This document shows positions 17,699-25,695 of a stretch of DNA of 53,858 bases, piece after piece. The stretch is from JBMOKU01 sp049324315 (lineage in GTDB: Bacteria; Bacillota; Clostridia; Peptostreptococcales; Thermotaleaceae). The notes under the pieces are model-generated. The model made no database searches and was not told the origin of the DNA. It was given only the letters and a program-made list of their open reading frames with translations. Position 1 is the stretch's first letter. Each line of letters starts with the position of its first letter. The position numbers were made by a program, and so were the translations under genes. The stretch spans positions 1 to 53,858 of the forward strand of contig JBMOKU010000054.1 in the NCBI GenBank assembly GCA_049324315.1. Reading direction: 5' to 3'.

Positions 17699-18910
17699 CT
17701 AACTCCATTCTAAAGTTTGTTTGGTTTGTTCTGCTCGCGGTACTCTTTGGTCAAATCTATACCCACAGTAATCACAAGCAGATATAGATTTTTCATTTTT
17801 TATATATCGCCTTATTTTATTCCTAAGATCATCAATAGTAATAGTATTATCTATTAAATTTACATAACCGTTGTCATTAACATCTATCTTCCCCTGTGCT
17901 AATGTCACAACGGAATATTCACATAAATGCAACCCTCCATTATGTAAGATATCTTTTTCGATACAACATGCTTGGAACAATTTTAAATTTTCTTCATTTG
18001 TTCGATTCTTCTTTTTAGGAGGTTCAAGTGGATACCATACTGTTCCCTGTTCAGAAATATCGTACATAATATTATGTTGATCTAATTTCTGCTTTAATTC
18101 TTCCTTTTTTGTAGATAATTCTTCATAATCACTGAAATTTATATGCGTAAGCGAATTTTTAAGCATTGTGAGCATCTCATCATTAGGAACAATTCTAGCA
18201 TTTGTTACAATTCTAACTAATAATATGTTAGGTAACTTATATGCATATTCGCATATTTCAATCAAATCATTTTGAGGATATAATAGAGTTTCTCCTCCTA
18301 ATATCGTTAACATTGCTATAGCATCCACCGCTTTTGAAAGCCTTTCAATGGATTTTATAATTGTATTCTTGTCTAAATGTTTAGGATTTTTATAATAAGG
18401 AATAAAATATCCACAGTTTTTACAACGCATATTACATTTTTCCGTAATAAATGCTCCTATCCCCTTAAATGTTACCCGGTCTTCTTCATTGTTTAAATAA
18501 TACATAGTATCAGCAAGTTGGGTAGAATTGATAGGTCTTCTAAGTACTTCCGTCTGGAATACATACATTAATACATCTTTATTATAAATATCTGCAAATC
18601 CTAAATTACTAAATTGTGCTTTCACTTGACGCATGTTTTCATTGCTAAGTAAACATAGATAAATTATTGCATCTGGATAACGTTCCTTAACTTGTTCCGG
18701 TGACAAAACTGGTATATTGGCAATAATAGTGTTTTGTTTTGTTTTATCATTATCACAAAAGCATTCTGCTTTTATATTTAAAAAGTCAAGCGCTCTTTTA
18801 CACATTAATCCTGTGACCTTAACACCGAAAAGAACTACAGGTTTGGTTGTTTCCTTTAATTCAAGTAACTGTTTAAGTAATATTTTTTCATACCCCGTAT
18901 ATTGATTCAT
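17699..18910 (-). CDS. Rossmann-like module fused to radical SAM/Twitch enzyme, paralogue 6 of 6
   Basis: A 403-residue protein, the first transcribed of the six. It has PVVLFGVKVTGLMCKRAL near 24-41, FCDNDKTKQN, SAM-cluster cysteines C159/C163/C166 (CNMRCKNC), LGGETLLYP and VTNARIVPN, where the usual TNGT reads TNAR. The auxiliary region is shortened: CCIEKD replaces the CxWGRxC segment, leaving C-x9-G-x4-C and ACDYCG. It is the most diverged copy and, like paralogue 3, lacks the extra cysteine. An altered TNGT motif in the barrel could change SAM or substrate contacts; this is inference. Confidence 0.8.
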   Translation of the reverse strand: MNQYTGYEKILLKQLLELKETTKPVVLFGVKVTGLMCKRALDFLNIKAECFCDNDKTKQNTIIANIPVLSPEQVKERYPDAIIYLCLLSNENMRQVKAQFSNLGFADIYNKDVLMYVFQTEVLRRPINSTQLADTMYYLNNEEDRVTFKGIGAFITEKCNMRCKNCGYFIPYYKNPKHLDKNTIIKSIERLSKAVDAIAMLTILGGETLLYPQNDLIEICEYAYKLPNILLVRIVTNARIVPNDEMLTMLKNSLTHINFSDYEELSTKKEELKQKLDQHNIMYDISEQGTVWYPLEPPKKKNRTNEENLKLFQACCIEKDILHNGGLHLCEYSVVTLAQGKIDVNDNGYVNLIDNTITIDDLRNKIRRYIKNEKSISACDYCGYRFDQRVPRAEQTKQTLEWS

Positions 18911-18926
18911 TATTTCGAGGCCCCTT

Positions 18927-20459
18927 TCATAAGCTTTTTATATCATTAATAATTTTCATTACCTCTTCATCCTCACCCCAAAACAATTCACCTAATGCTG
19001 CCATAATATACACATTAATAAAATCTTTCGTCAAATAAGATGTATATAATTTAAAATAAATACCCTCACGGTCAAGTGGACGATAGTAAAGTATACTATC
19101 TAATTGTTTATTTGCAGTAACTGGATCTCCATTATCTATAGCATCCAGTATTGATGCCTTAATCTCAGAAAAGTTATACGCATCAACATTACAATTAACT
19201 AAGTCTTTAAAAACAGTTTTGTTCTCTATAATTAATCGTTGTATATTTGTGGGAGATTTATAAAAATCCAGAAACCATTCTGGTAGATCACAACTAATTT
19301 CATCCAAAAGATGTCTGCCCCATAGATAAGTATTTCTTTTGTCAAAAATTGCAGATAACAATAAAACTAATTTGACAGAGTAATGATTCTCTAAAAGATG
19401 AGAATTTCCAACAATCAGACGTGCTAAAAAAGAATTTGATAATGTCTGTAATCCGGTAGAAGTATTAAAAATAATCTTTTCACAACCTTTTACTAACAAT
19501 GAAAATATAAATTCGATATTTTCGTTGTTAATATTATACATATTAAATGTTTCATCTACTAAAATATTTTCAATAAAATTTAACTTTTCTAATACAGTCA
19601 TGGCTTTATTTTTAAAGCATAATTCAAATAAATCTTTGATGTGATTGTAGTGCACACCAATTAAACACCCAATAATATCCTCTTGTTTAATTCTTAAATG
19701 TTTTGATAAATCTAATCCCATTTTAAAAAGCTTAGCCCCATCCTCTATTCTTCTAGAATCTAATATTGAACTGTGATAGTGACTATTTTCCCTGACTCTA
19801 TAATAATGTAGCGCACTACTTATTGCTACAGCAGTATTTGCTCTTTTTAAAAAAGAAAGAGACATTCCTGTATCTCCACCATAAGTAATATCTTTTGACA
19901 TCTCAAGTACTTCAATTTTATATTTTTCATAAAACTCCATCTTATAAAGTTTTCCCCACAATGGTCTTAGAGAACCATACAATTTTTCAAAATCTTCACT
20001 TTTAATGTAGCTTTCTTGGGATATAACAACCGATGGTGGTATACGTTGAGAATATGGTTTTTGCATACCATCGAGAAAAAAATTAGTCCCTCCAATAACT
20101 ATGTCAGCTTCATGCTTTTTCGCAGCTTCATACATACACTTAACATAGTCTTTATCTAAATAATCATCACTGTCTAAAAAGGATATATATTCTCCTTTTG
20201 CACCAACACAATACTCATAAAACTCAAGAGCTGTTCCATCATCTTTCTTATGATTAATAGTATTATATAATAAAGTTATTCTACTATCTTTATCAGCGTA
20301 TTCTTTGCATATTTCACCCGTTCTATCTGTTGACCCATTGTTCCTAATGATATATTCAATGTTGTATTCACTTTGATTTAAAACACTTTCAATCGTTTGA
20401 GAAATATAGTTCTCTGCATTATACGCCAATGTAAAAATTGTTACTAATGGTTTTGACAT
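18927..20459 (-). CDS. Family 2 glycosyltransferase with long helical C-terminus
   Basis: A 510-residue enzyme starting MSKPLVTIFTLAYNAENYIS. GT-A motifs are NNGSTDRTGE at 40-49 and the metal-binding DSDD at 96-99. The C-terminal 300 residues are helical without a motif I recognise and without the island's Rossmann-like module. I moved the start to the ATG at 20459 because AAAGGAAGGAAAAG sits just upstream; an in-frame ATG at 20504 would add 15 residues and overlap the preceding FkbM gene. Likely role: adding a sugar to the flagellin or surface glycan. Confidence 0.85.
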   Translation of the reverse strand: MSKPLVTIFTLAYNAENYISQTIESVLNQSEYNIEYIIRNNGSTDRTGEICKEYADKDSRITLLYNTINHKKDDGTALEFYEYCVGAKGEYISFLDSDDYLDKDYVKCMYEAAKKHEADIVIGGTNFFLDGMQKPYSQRIPPSVVISQESYIKSEDFEKLYGSLRPLWGKLYKMEFYEKYKIEVLEMSKDITYGGDTGMSLSFLKRANTAVAISSALHYYRVRENSHYHSSILDSRRIEDGAKLFKMGLDLSKHLRIKQEDIIGCLIGVHYNHIKDLFELCFKNKAMTVLEKLNFIENILVDETFNMYNINNENIEFIFSLLVKGCEKIIFNTSTGLQTLSNSFLARLIVGNSHLLENHYSVKLVLLLSAIFDKRNTYLWGRHLLDEISCDLPEWFLDFYKSPTNIQRLIIENKTVFKDLVNCNVDAYNFSEIKASILDAIDNGDPVTANKQLDSILYYRPLDREGIYFKLYTSYLTKDFINVYIMAALGELFWGEDEEVMKIINDIKSL

Positions 20460-20478
20460 ATCTTTTCCTTCCTTCCTT

Positions 20479-21552
20479 TTACACAGCATAAAATACAGTC
20501 CCATTGGTCATAGCCGGAAAGTCTCCATGATGCCTTAGGTAATACTTATAGTCAAGTCCAAGATCCATAATAAATTGGGGGATTTTTATTAAATCATCAT
20601 TTTTATGATATACACAAATTGCAAGCTTGGGTCTATATTTTAAAATAGTCTTTTTAGCTCCTCTTAAAGCTTCTAGCTCGCTTCCTTCGATATCCATTTT
20701 AATAAAAGTAACCTTATCATCTATGATTTCATCTATAGATACAACTTCCACTTTATTATCATTATCCATGGTTTCATCTATTTTATCTCCCCCATTACCA
20801 ATCTGATTATTAAAACTTATTCTTTTATTACAACTATACAAACCTTTTTTATACAAAACTATTCGTTTATCATCATTACAAACTTTCTTTTTAGTGATAG
20901 TAAGTTGGTTAAATATTTTTTCTGAAGGTTCAAAACAATATATTTTTCTATAATCTTTCACTCTGCTGATAAACTGTTGTATGGTATCACCTATATAAGC
21001 TCCTCCATCGATCAGATATTCATTATCTGATGGGTTTGTTATGTCATTGAAATATTCATCCTTGCTCTGTATTTTTTCAAAGTAAGACAAATCATTAGTT
21101 ATCTTACCTTTTATAACATTAACCATAGTTTCTTTAGAATTAAGGTCAGCTAAATTTTCATAAATTTTTTCAAGCTTATCAATATTATTCAAAATAACCT
21201 TCTCAAAACTTGCAGTAAGGAAATCTATTTCGCATATACGTGTCTGTGGAATAAATTTTAAAACATAGTCTTTTATTTCACCATAAAACCTCTCTGAAGC
21301 AATTAATACATCAAAATCATTATATTTCTCCAATACTTCCTTAAATGACATTACTATAAATCCAGAAAAACTTTTCCCAATTTTATTAGAATCACTATCA
21401 CAAATTGCAATAGGCTTAACATTGCACTCATTTAAAAATCTTAATACTTCAGAAGCATATCCAGCAGCACCATATATTACTATTGGTCTAGTACATTTTT
21501 GCACTTCTTTTAGTTTCAATCCTAGAATATCGTTAAAATGCACATTATTCAT
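20479..21552 (-). CDS. FkbM family methyltransferase with N-terminal Rossmann-like module
   Basis: A 357-residue protein. Residues 22-107 are the shared module (RPIVIYGAAGYASEVLRFL, then CDSDSNKIGKSFSGF). The methyltransferase domain has YLIDGGAYIGDTIQQF as the SAM-binding glycine motif, CFEPSEKIF, and FIKMDIEGSELEALRGA. AAAGGAGAT precedes the ATG. It is closely similar to the next gene (21741), and both end NGTVFYAV/ENETVFYAV, so they are a tandem pair. FkbM enzymes normally O-methylate; two related copies may act at different hydroxyls or on different sugars. Confidence 0.85.
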   Translation of the reverse strand: MNNVHFNDILGLKLKEVQKCTRPIVIYGAAGYASEVLRFLNECNVKPIAICDSDSNKIGKSFSGFIVMSFKEVLEKYNDFDVLIASERFYGEIKDYVLKFIPQTRICEIDFLTASFEKVILNNIDKLEKIYENLADLNSKETMVNVIKGKITNDLSYFEKIQSKDEYFNDITNPSDNEYLIDGGAYIGDTIQQFISRVKDYRKIYCFEPSEKIFNQLTITKKKVCNDDKRIVLYKKGLYSCNKRISFNNQIGNGGDKIDETMDNDNKVEVVSIDEIIDDKVTFIKMDIEGSELEALRGAKKTILKYRPKLAICVYHKNDDLIKIPQFIMDLGLDYKYYLRHHGDFPAMTNGTVFYAV

Positions 21553-21740
21553 CTAACTATCTCCTTTGATATATCACAATTAATTTATATAGAAAATGCA
21601 CAAATTCCTTTCATTCTGTTCTTGATGTTTACATAGGATCTCTTTAGTTAAGTTATTCTTAAAATGATATTAAGTAATTTGTCACCATACAATTTAAATG
21701 GGGACATTTTTCATGGCATTTACAATTTAGTAGTTACTTA
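21553..21740. other. 188-bp AT-rich spacer between the two FkbM genes
   Basis: This is the longest gap inside the island. I see no open frame, hairpin terminator, repeat or convincing promoter. It could hold a weak internal promoter, but no -35/-10 pair stands out. Confidence 0.5.
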
Positions 21741-22847
21741 TTAAACTGCGTAAAACACTGTTTCATTTTCAGTTATGTCATGATGTCTAAAATAATACTT
21801 ATATGGCAAATTCAGGCTCATAATATACTCTGGAATTGTTAACATATCATCTATTTTATGATAAACACATATTGCAAGTTTTGGTTTATATTTTAATATG
21901 GTTTTTTCTGCTCCCTTTAGTGCATTAAGCTCGCTTCCCTCAATGTCCATTTTTATAAAAGACACCTCGCTAGCAATTAAATCGTCAATGCTAACAACAT
22001 CAATACTATTAGCTTCATAGGAATCATCTATTCTCATCGAAGAAACAGAAACCTGATTATTAAAGCCAATTTTTCCACTATAATGGTATAAACCACTTTT
22101 ATATAAGTGGATACAATCATCATTGTGATATAACTCTTTTTTAGCTCTCTCTAACTGTATGAAAGAATCTTCAAACGGCTCAAATGCCCAAATTTTTTTA
22201 TATTTACCATCAACAAATTTGGTATATTGTAAAAGAGTATCACCATTATAAGCGCCAGCATCGATGTAATATTCATTTTCTTCTGAGCAAGTTATCTCAT
22301 TGAAATACTGATTAGGTGTAAATACTTGCTGAAAATATTCAAGATCATAAGTGTAATTGCCTTTAATAACATTTAACATTGTTTGTCTTGATCGATCATC
22401 ATGTAATTTCTCGTATATAACATTTAATCTGCTCTGATTATTTTTATTTGAAATAAAGGCATTATACCCTCTTAAAAAAGCACTTCTTAAACCGCTTATT
22501 TCCATACAAACATGAATTCTATCTATGGAAATATAATTAAGAAGGTATTTTTTTACATCTGGATAATATAACTGAATAGCAATCAAGACATCAAAATCAG
22601 AAAATCTTAGCAGAACATCTTTGAAATCCATAATCTTATAGTTGTAGAAATCCATACCTATTTTAGCAGGATTGCTATCACATATAGCTATAGGAGATAT
22701 CCCTAGATTTTTAAGGTGTAGTAATACAGTTTTCCCTAGAGCACCTGTCCCATAAAGTACAAGACGTCTTTCAAGTTTAGGTAGTTTTTCCAAAGTTAAG
22801 TTCTGTACAGGTAGATTTAATATTTCATCAAAATTTATTTTAAGCAC
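21741..22847 (-). CDS. FkbM family methyltransferase with N-terminal Rossmann-like module (second of pair)
   Basis: A 368-residue protein. Residues 28-115 are the shared module (RRLVLYGTGALGKTVLLHL, then CDSNPAKIGMDFYNY). The catalytic half has YYIDAGAYNGDTLLQY, AFEPFEDSF and FIKMDIEGSELNALKGA. It overlaps the upstream glycosyltransferase gene by 8 nt, indicating coupled translation. It is nearly collinear with the FkbM gene at 20479 over its whole length, so one arose from the other. Probable sugar O-methyltransferase. Confidence 0.85.
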   Translation of the reverse strand: MLKINFDEILNLPVQNLTLEKLPKLERRLVLYGTGALGKTVLLHLKNLGISPIAICDSNPAKIGMDFYNYKIMDFKDVLLRFSDFDVLIAIQLYYPDVKKYLLNYISIDRIHVCMEISGLRSAFLRGYNAFISNKNNQSRLNVIYEKLHDDRSRQTMLNVIKGNYTYDLEYFQQVFTPNQYFNEITCSEENEYYIDAGAYNGDTLLQYTKFVDGKYKKIWAFEPFEDSFIQLERAKKELYHNDDCIHLYKSGLYHYSGKIGFNNQVSVSSMRIDDSYEANSIDVVSIDDLIASEVSFIKMDIEGSELNALKGAEKTILKYKPKLAICVYHKIDDMLTIPEYIMSLNLPYKYYFRHHDITENETVFYAV

Positions 22848-23790
22848 TTACTTCTTCCCTCCAAAGATACGTAGTGACCCACTCTTTTTCAAAATCCTTT
22901 AAATACTCTGAATTACTAAACTCCCGCATATTGACATTTAATTCTTTTTTAATGTATTTCAAGATTTCGTAGCAGTCAATTAGTTTATATCTTGTAATCT
23001 TGTCCACCATAGAGATCATATAAGACCACTCAGAGTAGCGTACACGCTTTGCTATTGCAGGGATCTTTTCTGATAAATACCGAGTTCTTTCTTTAAAGGC
23101 GTCCAGGTATTCAGTTAACTGTTCTGGCGTAAGCTTGAAGGTTAATGCAAAACCAGAATTATTTCCCCCATGTCGTTCAAAATAGTATTTCGGTACACCT
23201 GATGATACCGTTACATCTGCTTCTGCAAATAGCTTATATAGCATATGAATATCGTCATACTTACCAGTTTCAAGATATCGCAAATTATCAAAAAGCTTCC
23301 GCTTAAATAACTTACAGGGATTTGCCGAGTTATAACGTTCACGTTTTAAAAATTCATCTACACCTGCCACTTTGTCTAAAACCTTAATATCATCAAAAAC
23401 ATAAAAAGGTTCAATCTTTCCATCAAAGTCATAGTAGCAACCACAAACAGAAATATCTGCATCATATTTTATTGCATTTGTATGGAGATAGGAAAACATA
23501 TCCTTTTCCATATAATCATCATCATCCACAAAGCTTATATAATTACCTATGGCAGCATCAAGGCCAGCATTTCTTCCACGGCCAATGTTACTCTTTGGAA
23601 TATCTACAATCCTTACTCTGGAATCATTCCTTGAATACTCTTTACAAATCTCTAAAGTATCATCTGTACTCCCGTTGTTCACAATAATGAATTCAAAATC
23701 ACAATCCACTTGAGCAAGTACACTTTCGATTGAACGCTTTAAATAATTACAACGATTGTATGTTAACATGATAATACTTATTTCTGGCAT
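22840..23790 (-). CDS. Family 2 glycosyltransferase
   Basis: About 316 residues with a standard GT-A domain: MPEISIIMLTYNRCNYLKRS at the start, VNNGSTDDTLEIC, GRGRNAGLDAA, and the acidic YISFVDDDDYM metal site near 80-90. No membrane segment or appended module is present. I use the ATG at 23790, which has GGTG about 7 nt upstream; an in-frame GTG at 23799 is possible. It is the first transferase gene after rfbF, so it may use a sugar derived from CDP-glucose; the donor is not readable from sequence. Confidence 0.85.
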   Translation of the reverse strand: MPEISIIMLTYNRCNYLKRSIESVLAQVDCDFEFIIVNNGSTDDTLEICKEYSRNDSRVRIVDIPKSNIGRGRNAGLDAAIGNYISFVDDDDYMEKDMFSYLHTNAIKYDADISVCGCYYDFDGKIEPFYVFDDIKVLDKVAGVDEFLKRERYNSANPCKLFKRKLFDNLRYLETGKYDDIHMLYKLFAEADVTVSSGVPKYYFERHGGNNSGFALTFKLTPEQLTEYLDAFKERTRYLSEKIPAIAKRVRYSEWSYMISMVDKITRYKLIDCYEILKYIKKELNVNMREFSNSEYLKDFEKEWVTTYLWREEVSA

Positions 23791-23799
23791 AAATTTCAC

Positions 23800-23905
23800 C
23801 TAGCCTTTCATTAGAGTTATCTTATAAATACACTGCTCCGTATCTCTTCGGTCGATTAAATCAAATCCGCTCCTTAATTCCTGCCAATGGATTACCAAAC
23901 CTTCC
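23800..23905 (-). pseudogene. Possible 3' remnant of a lost gene after rfbF
   Basis: A stop-terminated frame of about 33 codons, ending at 23800, reads WQELRSGFDLIDRRDTEQC then IYKITLMKG. It looks protein-like but has no start and runs into the end of rfbF in another frame. I cannot name the family. It may be the tail of a gene deleted between rfbF and the glycosyltransferase; chance is not excluded. Confidence 0.25.
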
Positions 23906-24674
23906 ATGGCGCATTTCCGTTTTTCCAAAGATCATCCAAATAGGCTTTATCACGAACAGTATCCATGGGACTCCAAAAACCGTGATGCTTATAGGCTGAA
24001 AGTCTGCCTGCATTGGCAATACTCTCAAGTGGTCCGTGCTCCCAAACTGAATTATCACCTTCTATATAATCAAAAACCTCAGGCTGACATACAAAAAAAC
24101 CACCATTTACCCAGCCCACATCACCTTTAGGCTTTTCTTTGAACGAACTGATTCGCCCGTCAGCTTCAACGTCTATGGCACCAAAACGACCGGACGGTTG
24201 AACAGCCGTCAGCGTAACTAACGCATTATGTTCATTATGCAAATCTATCAAAGCCTGAAGATTTACATTAGATACGCCATCTCCATAGGTAAGCAAAAAT
24301 GACTCATTCTCTGTATATTTCTTAATTCGTTTGATACGACCTCCAGTCTGGGTATCCAGACCTGTATCAATAATCGTAACTTTCCATGGCTCGGAAGCAT
24401 TTTCGTGGATCTGCATATTTCCTCCAAAACGGAAATCAAAGGTCACATCTGAAGTATGGAGAAAGTAATTAGCAAAATACTCCTTGATTACGTTGGCTTT
24501 GTAACCGCAGCAAATAATAAAATCATTAAAACCATAATGTGAATAATATTTCATAATATGATGAAGGATAGGGTGTTCACCAATTTCAATCATAGGCTTT
24601 GGCCTAAATATCGATTCTTCACTGATTCTTGTGCCATATCCTCCGGCTAAAATTACAACCTTCAGTTTGTCCAC
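23892..24674 (-). CDS. rfbF: Glucose-1-phosphate cytidylyltransferase RfbF
   Basis: A 260-residue protein, the usual RfbF length. LAGGYGTRISEE is the nucleotidyltransferase glycine/arginine loop, FRPKPM supplies the conserved lysine, and LLTYGDGVSNVNL, GWVNGGFFV and GFWSPMDTVRDK are family motifs. It makes CDP-glucose from CTP and glucose-1-phosphate. The next pathway gene, CDP-glucose 4,6-dehydratase (rfbG), is not in the window. A perfect sigma-D promoter lies just upstream, making rfbF the first gene of the modification island. The start is a GTG with GAAGGG close by; a slightly internal start at KVVILAGG is possible. Confidence 0.92.
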   Translation of the reverse strand: MDKLKVVILAGGYGTRISEESIFRPKPMIEIGEHPILHHIMKYYSHYGFNDFIICCGYKANVIKEYFANYFLHTSDVTFDFRFGGNMQIHENASEPWKVTIIDTGLDTQTGGRIKRIKKYTENESFLLTYGDGVSNVNLQALIDLHNEHNALVTLTAVQPSGRFGAIDVEADGRISSFKEKPKGDVGWVNGGFFVCQPEVFDYIEGDNSVWEHGPLESIANAGRLSAYKHHGFWSPMDTVRDKAYLDDLWKNGNAPWKVW

Positions 24675-24700
24675 ATCCCTTCATAATCATCTCATTAAGG

Positions 24701-24727
24701 TTATCGGCTTTATCGACAATTTATTTA
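24701..24727 (-). promoter_or_regulatory. Consensus sigma-D promoter heading the modification island
   Basis: On the minus strand TAAA (24724-24727), 15 nt, then GCCGATAA (24701-24708) is an exact match to the sigma-D/sigma-28 consensus. It lies between a terminator and rfbF, so the island is transcribed separately from fliD-fliS but under the same late flagellar sigma factor. Confidence 0.85.
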
Positions 24728-24770
24728 GTTTTTTCACCATAATTCTCCATGACAATTTTCTCTATTAAAT

Positions 24771-24797
24771 AAAGACTTGGCATCAAGCCAAGTCTTT
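24771..24797 (-). terminator. Terminator of the flaG-fliD-fliS operon
   Basis: A perfect 11-bp stem (24771-24781 with 24787-24797, 5-nt loop) overlaps the stop codon of the chaperone-like gene and is followed on the minus strand by ATTTAATAG. Confidence 0.8.
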
Positions 24798-25275
24798 ATT
24801 TCTTTCTATCGATAAACACGCCCCCATACGGAGAGGACTTTTTATTATATAGTTTTTCCACTTTTATACTGTTTCGTACATTTACCAGCTGCTTTTTTGC
24901 AGCATCAAAGACTTGTCCCATGGTCTGGCTGTTTTCCTTCTCCAGCCATTTCATCTCTTCGATGATGTCGAATATCTGAGTAACGACTTCCTTCAAAAGC
25001 TTCAAAGCATCATATTGATCGACATTCAATTCCTCAAGCGAAGTAATGCCACAGGATGATTTCAATGCATCATATTTTTCGGCAAATTCTTTATCCAATA
25101 TATTAACCTTATCAATCAACTGCTGCTTTTTTTGGATCAAGTCCATTAATTTCTCGATTTGCTGTTCGCATATGAAATGGGTCTGTTTTTTTGTTAATTC
25201 GTGTAAATCCTTCATCAGGATAAGTTTGGCCTCGCTGATTTTCACTAAATATGATATATATTGATTTATATCCAT
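24796..25275 (-). CDS. FlgN/FliT-type flagellar chaperone candidate
   Basis: A 159-residue, almost wholly helical protein (LTKKQTHFICEQQIEKLMD, then IQKKQQLIDKVNILD) with the coiled-coil pattern of the FlgN/FliT export-chaperone superfamily. It follows fliS by 6 nt, the position that fliT takes in many flagellar operons, so a FliD (filament cap) chaperone is likely. Its C-terminus (SPYGGVFIDRKK) is short and basic. A second FlgN-like protein is at 37426, next to flgK/flgL. Sequence conservation in this family is poor, so the name rests on helix pattern and context. Confidence 0.7.
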   Translation of the reverse strand: MDINQYISYLVKISEAKLILMKDLHELTKKQTHFICEQQIEKLMDLIQKKQQLIDKVNILDKEFAEKYDALKSSCGITSLEELNVDQYDALKLLKEVVTQIFDIIEEMKWLEKENSQTMGQVFDAAKKQLVNVRNSIKVEKLYNKKSSPYGGVFIDRKK

Positions 25276-25281
25276 GGCTCT

Positions 25282-25662
25282 CTACCTGCTCTTCTTGGCA
25301 ATCTTCATGGCTTCCTTCCACGCATCCCGAAGCTCCGCAGCTATCTCCAACACCTCATCAAGGATTGCCGTGTCCTTCTTCACATTCGCATCTACCAGTC
25401 TCCTATACATATAGCTATACAGACTTCTCAAATTTTGAGAAATCTCATAATCCATATTCAATGTTACATTCAATTCCATAACAATGTCTTGCGCACGAAC
25501 GTTGGCATGGTGAGCCTTTTCCATGTTTTTTTCTTCAATGTACAGCTTTGCCATGTTGATAAATTTGATCATGCCTTCATACAACATCAGGGTAAGTTCC
25601 TCCGGCGACGCTGTCAAGATACTATTCTGCTTATATTGTGCATATGGGTTTTTGATTGCCAT
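25282..25662 (-). CDS. fliS: Flagellar export chaperone FliS
   Basis: A 126-residue protein beginning MAIKNPYAQYKQNSILTASP, with ELTLMLYEGMIKFIN and LRSLYSYMYRRLVDAN, all hallmark FliS segments. FliS binds the C-terminus of unpolymerised flagellin in the cytoplasm and delivers it to the export gate. The ATG at 25662 follows GGAGGGAAG; an in-frame ATG 15 nt upstream overlaps that ribosome site and is unlikely. It lies between fliD and the FliT-like gene. Confidence 0.95.
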   Translation of the reverse strand: MAIKNPYAQYKQNSILTASPEELTLMLYEGMIKFINMAKLYIEEKNMEKAHHANVRAQDIVMELNVTLNMDYEISQNLRSLYSYMYRRLVDANVKKDTAILDEVLEIAAELRDAWKEAMKIAKKSR

Positions 25663-25695
25663 ACTGCTTCCCTCCATGTTTATTCTGCTTTATGA

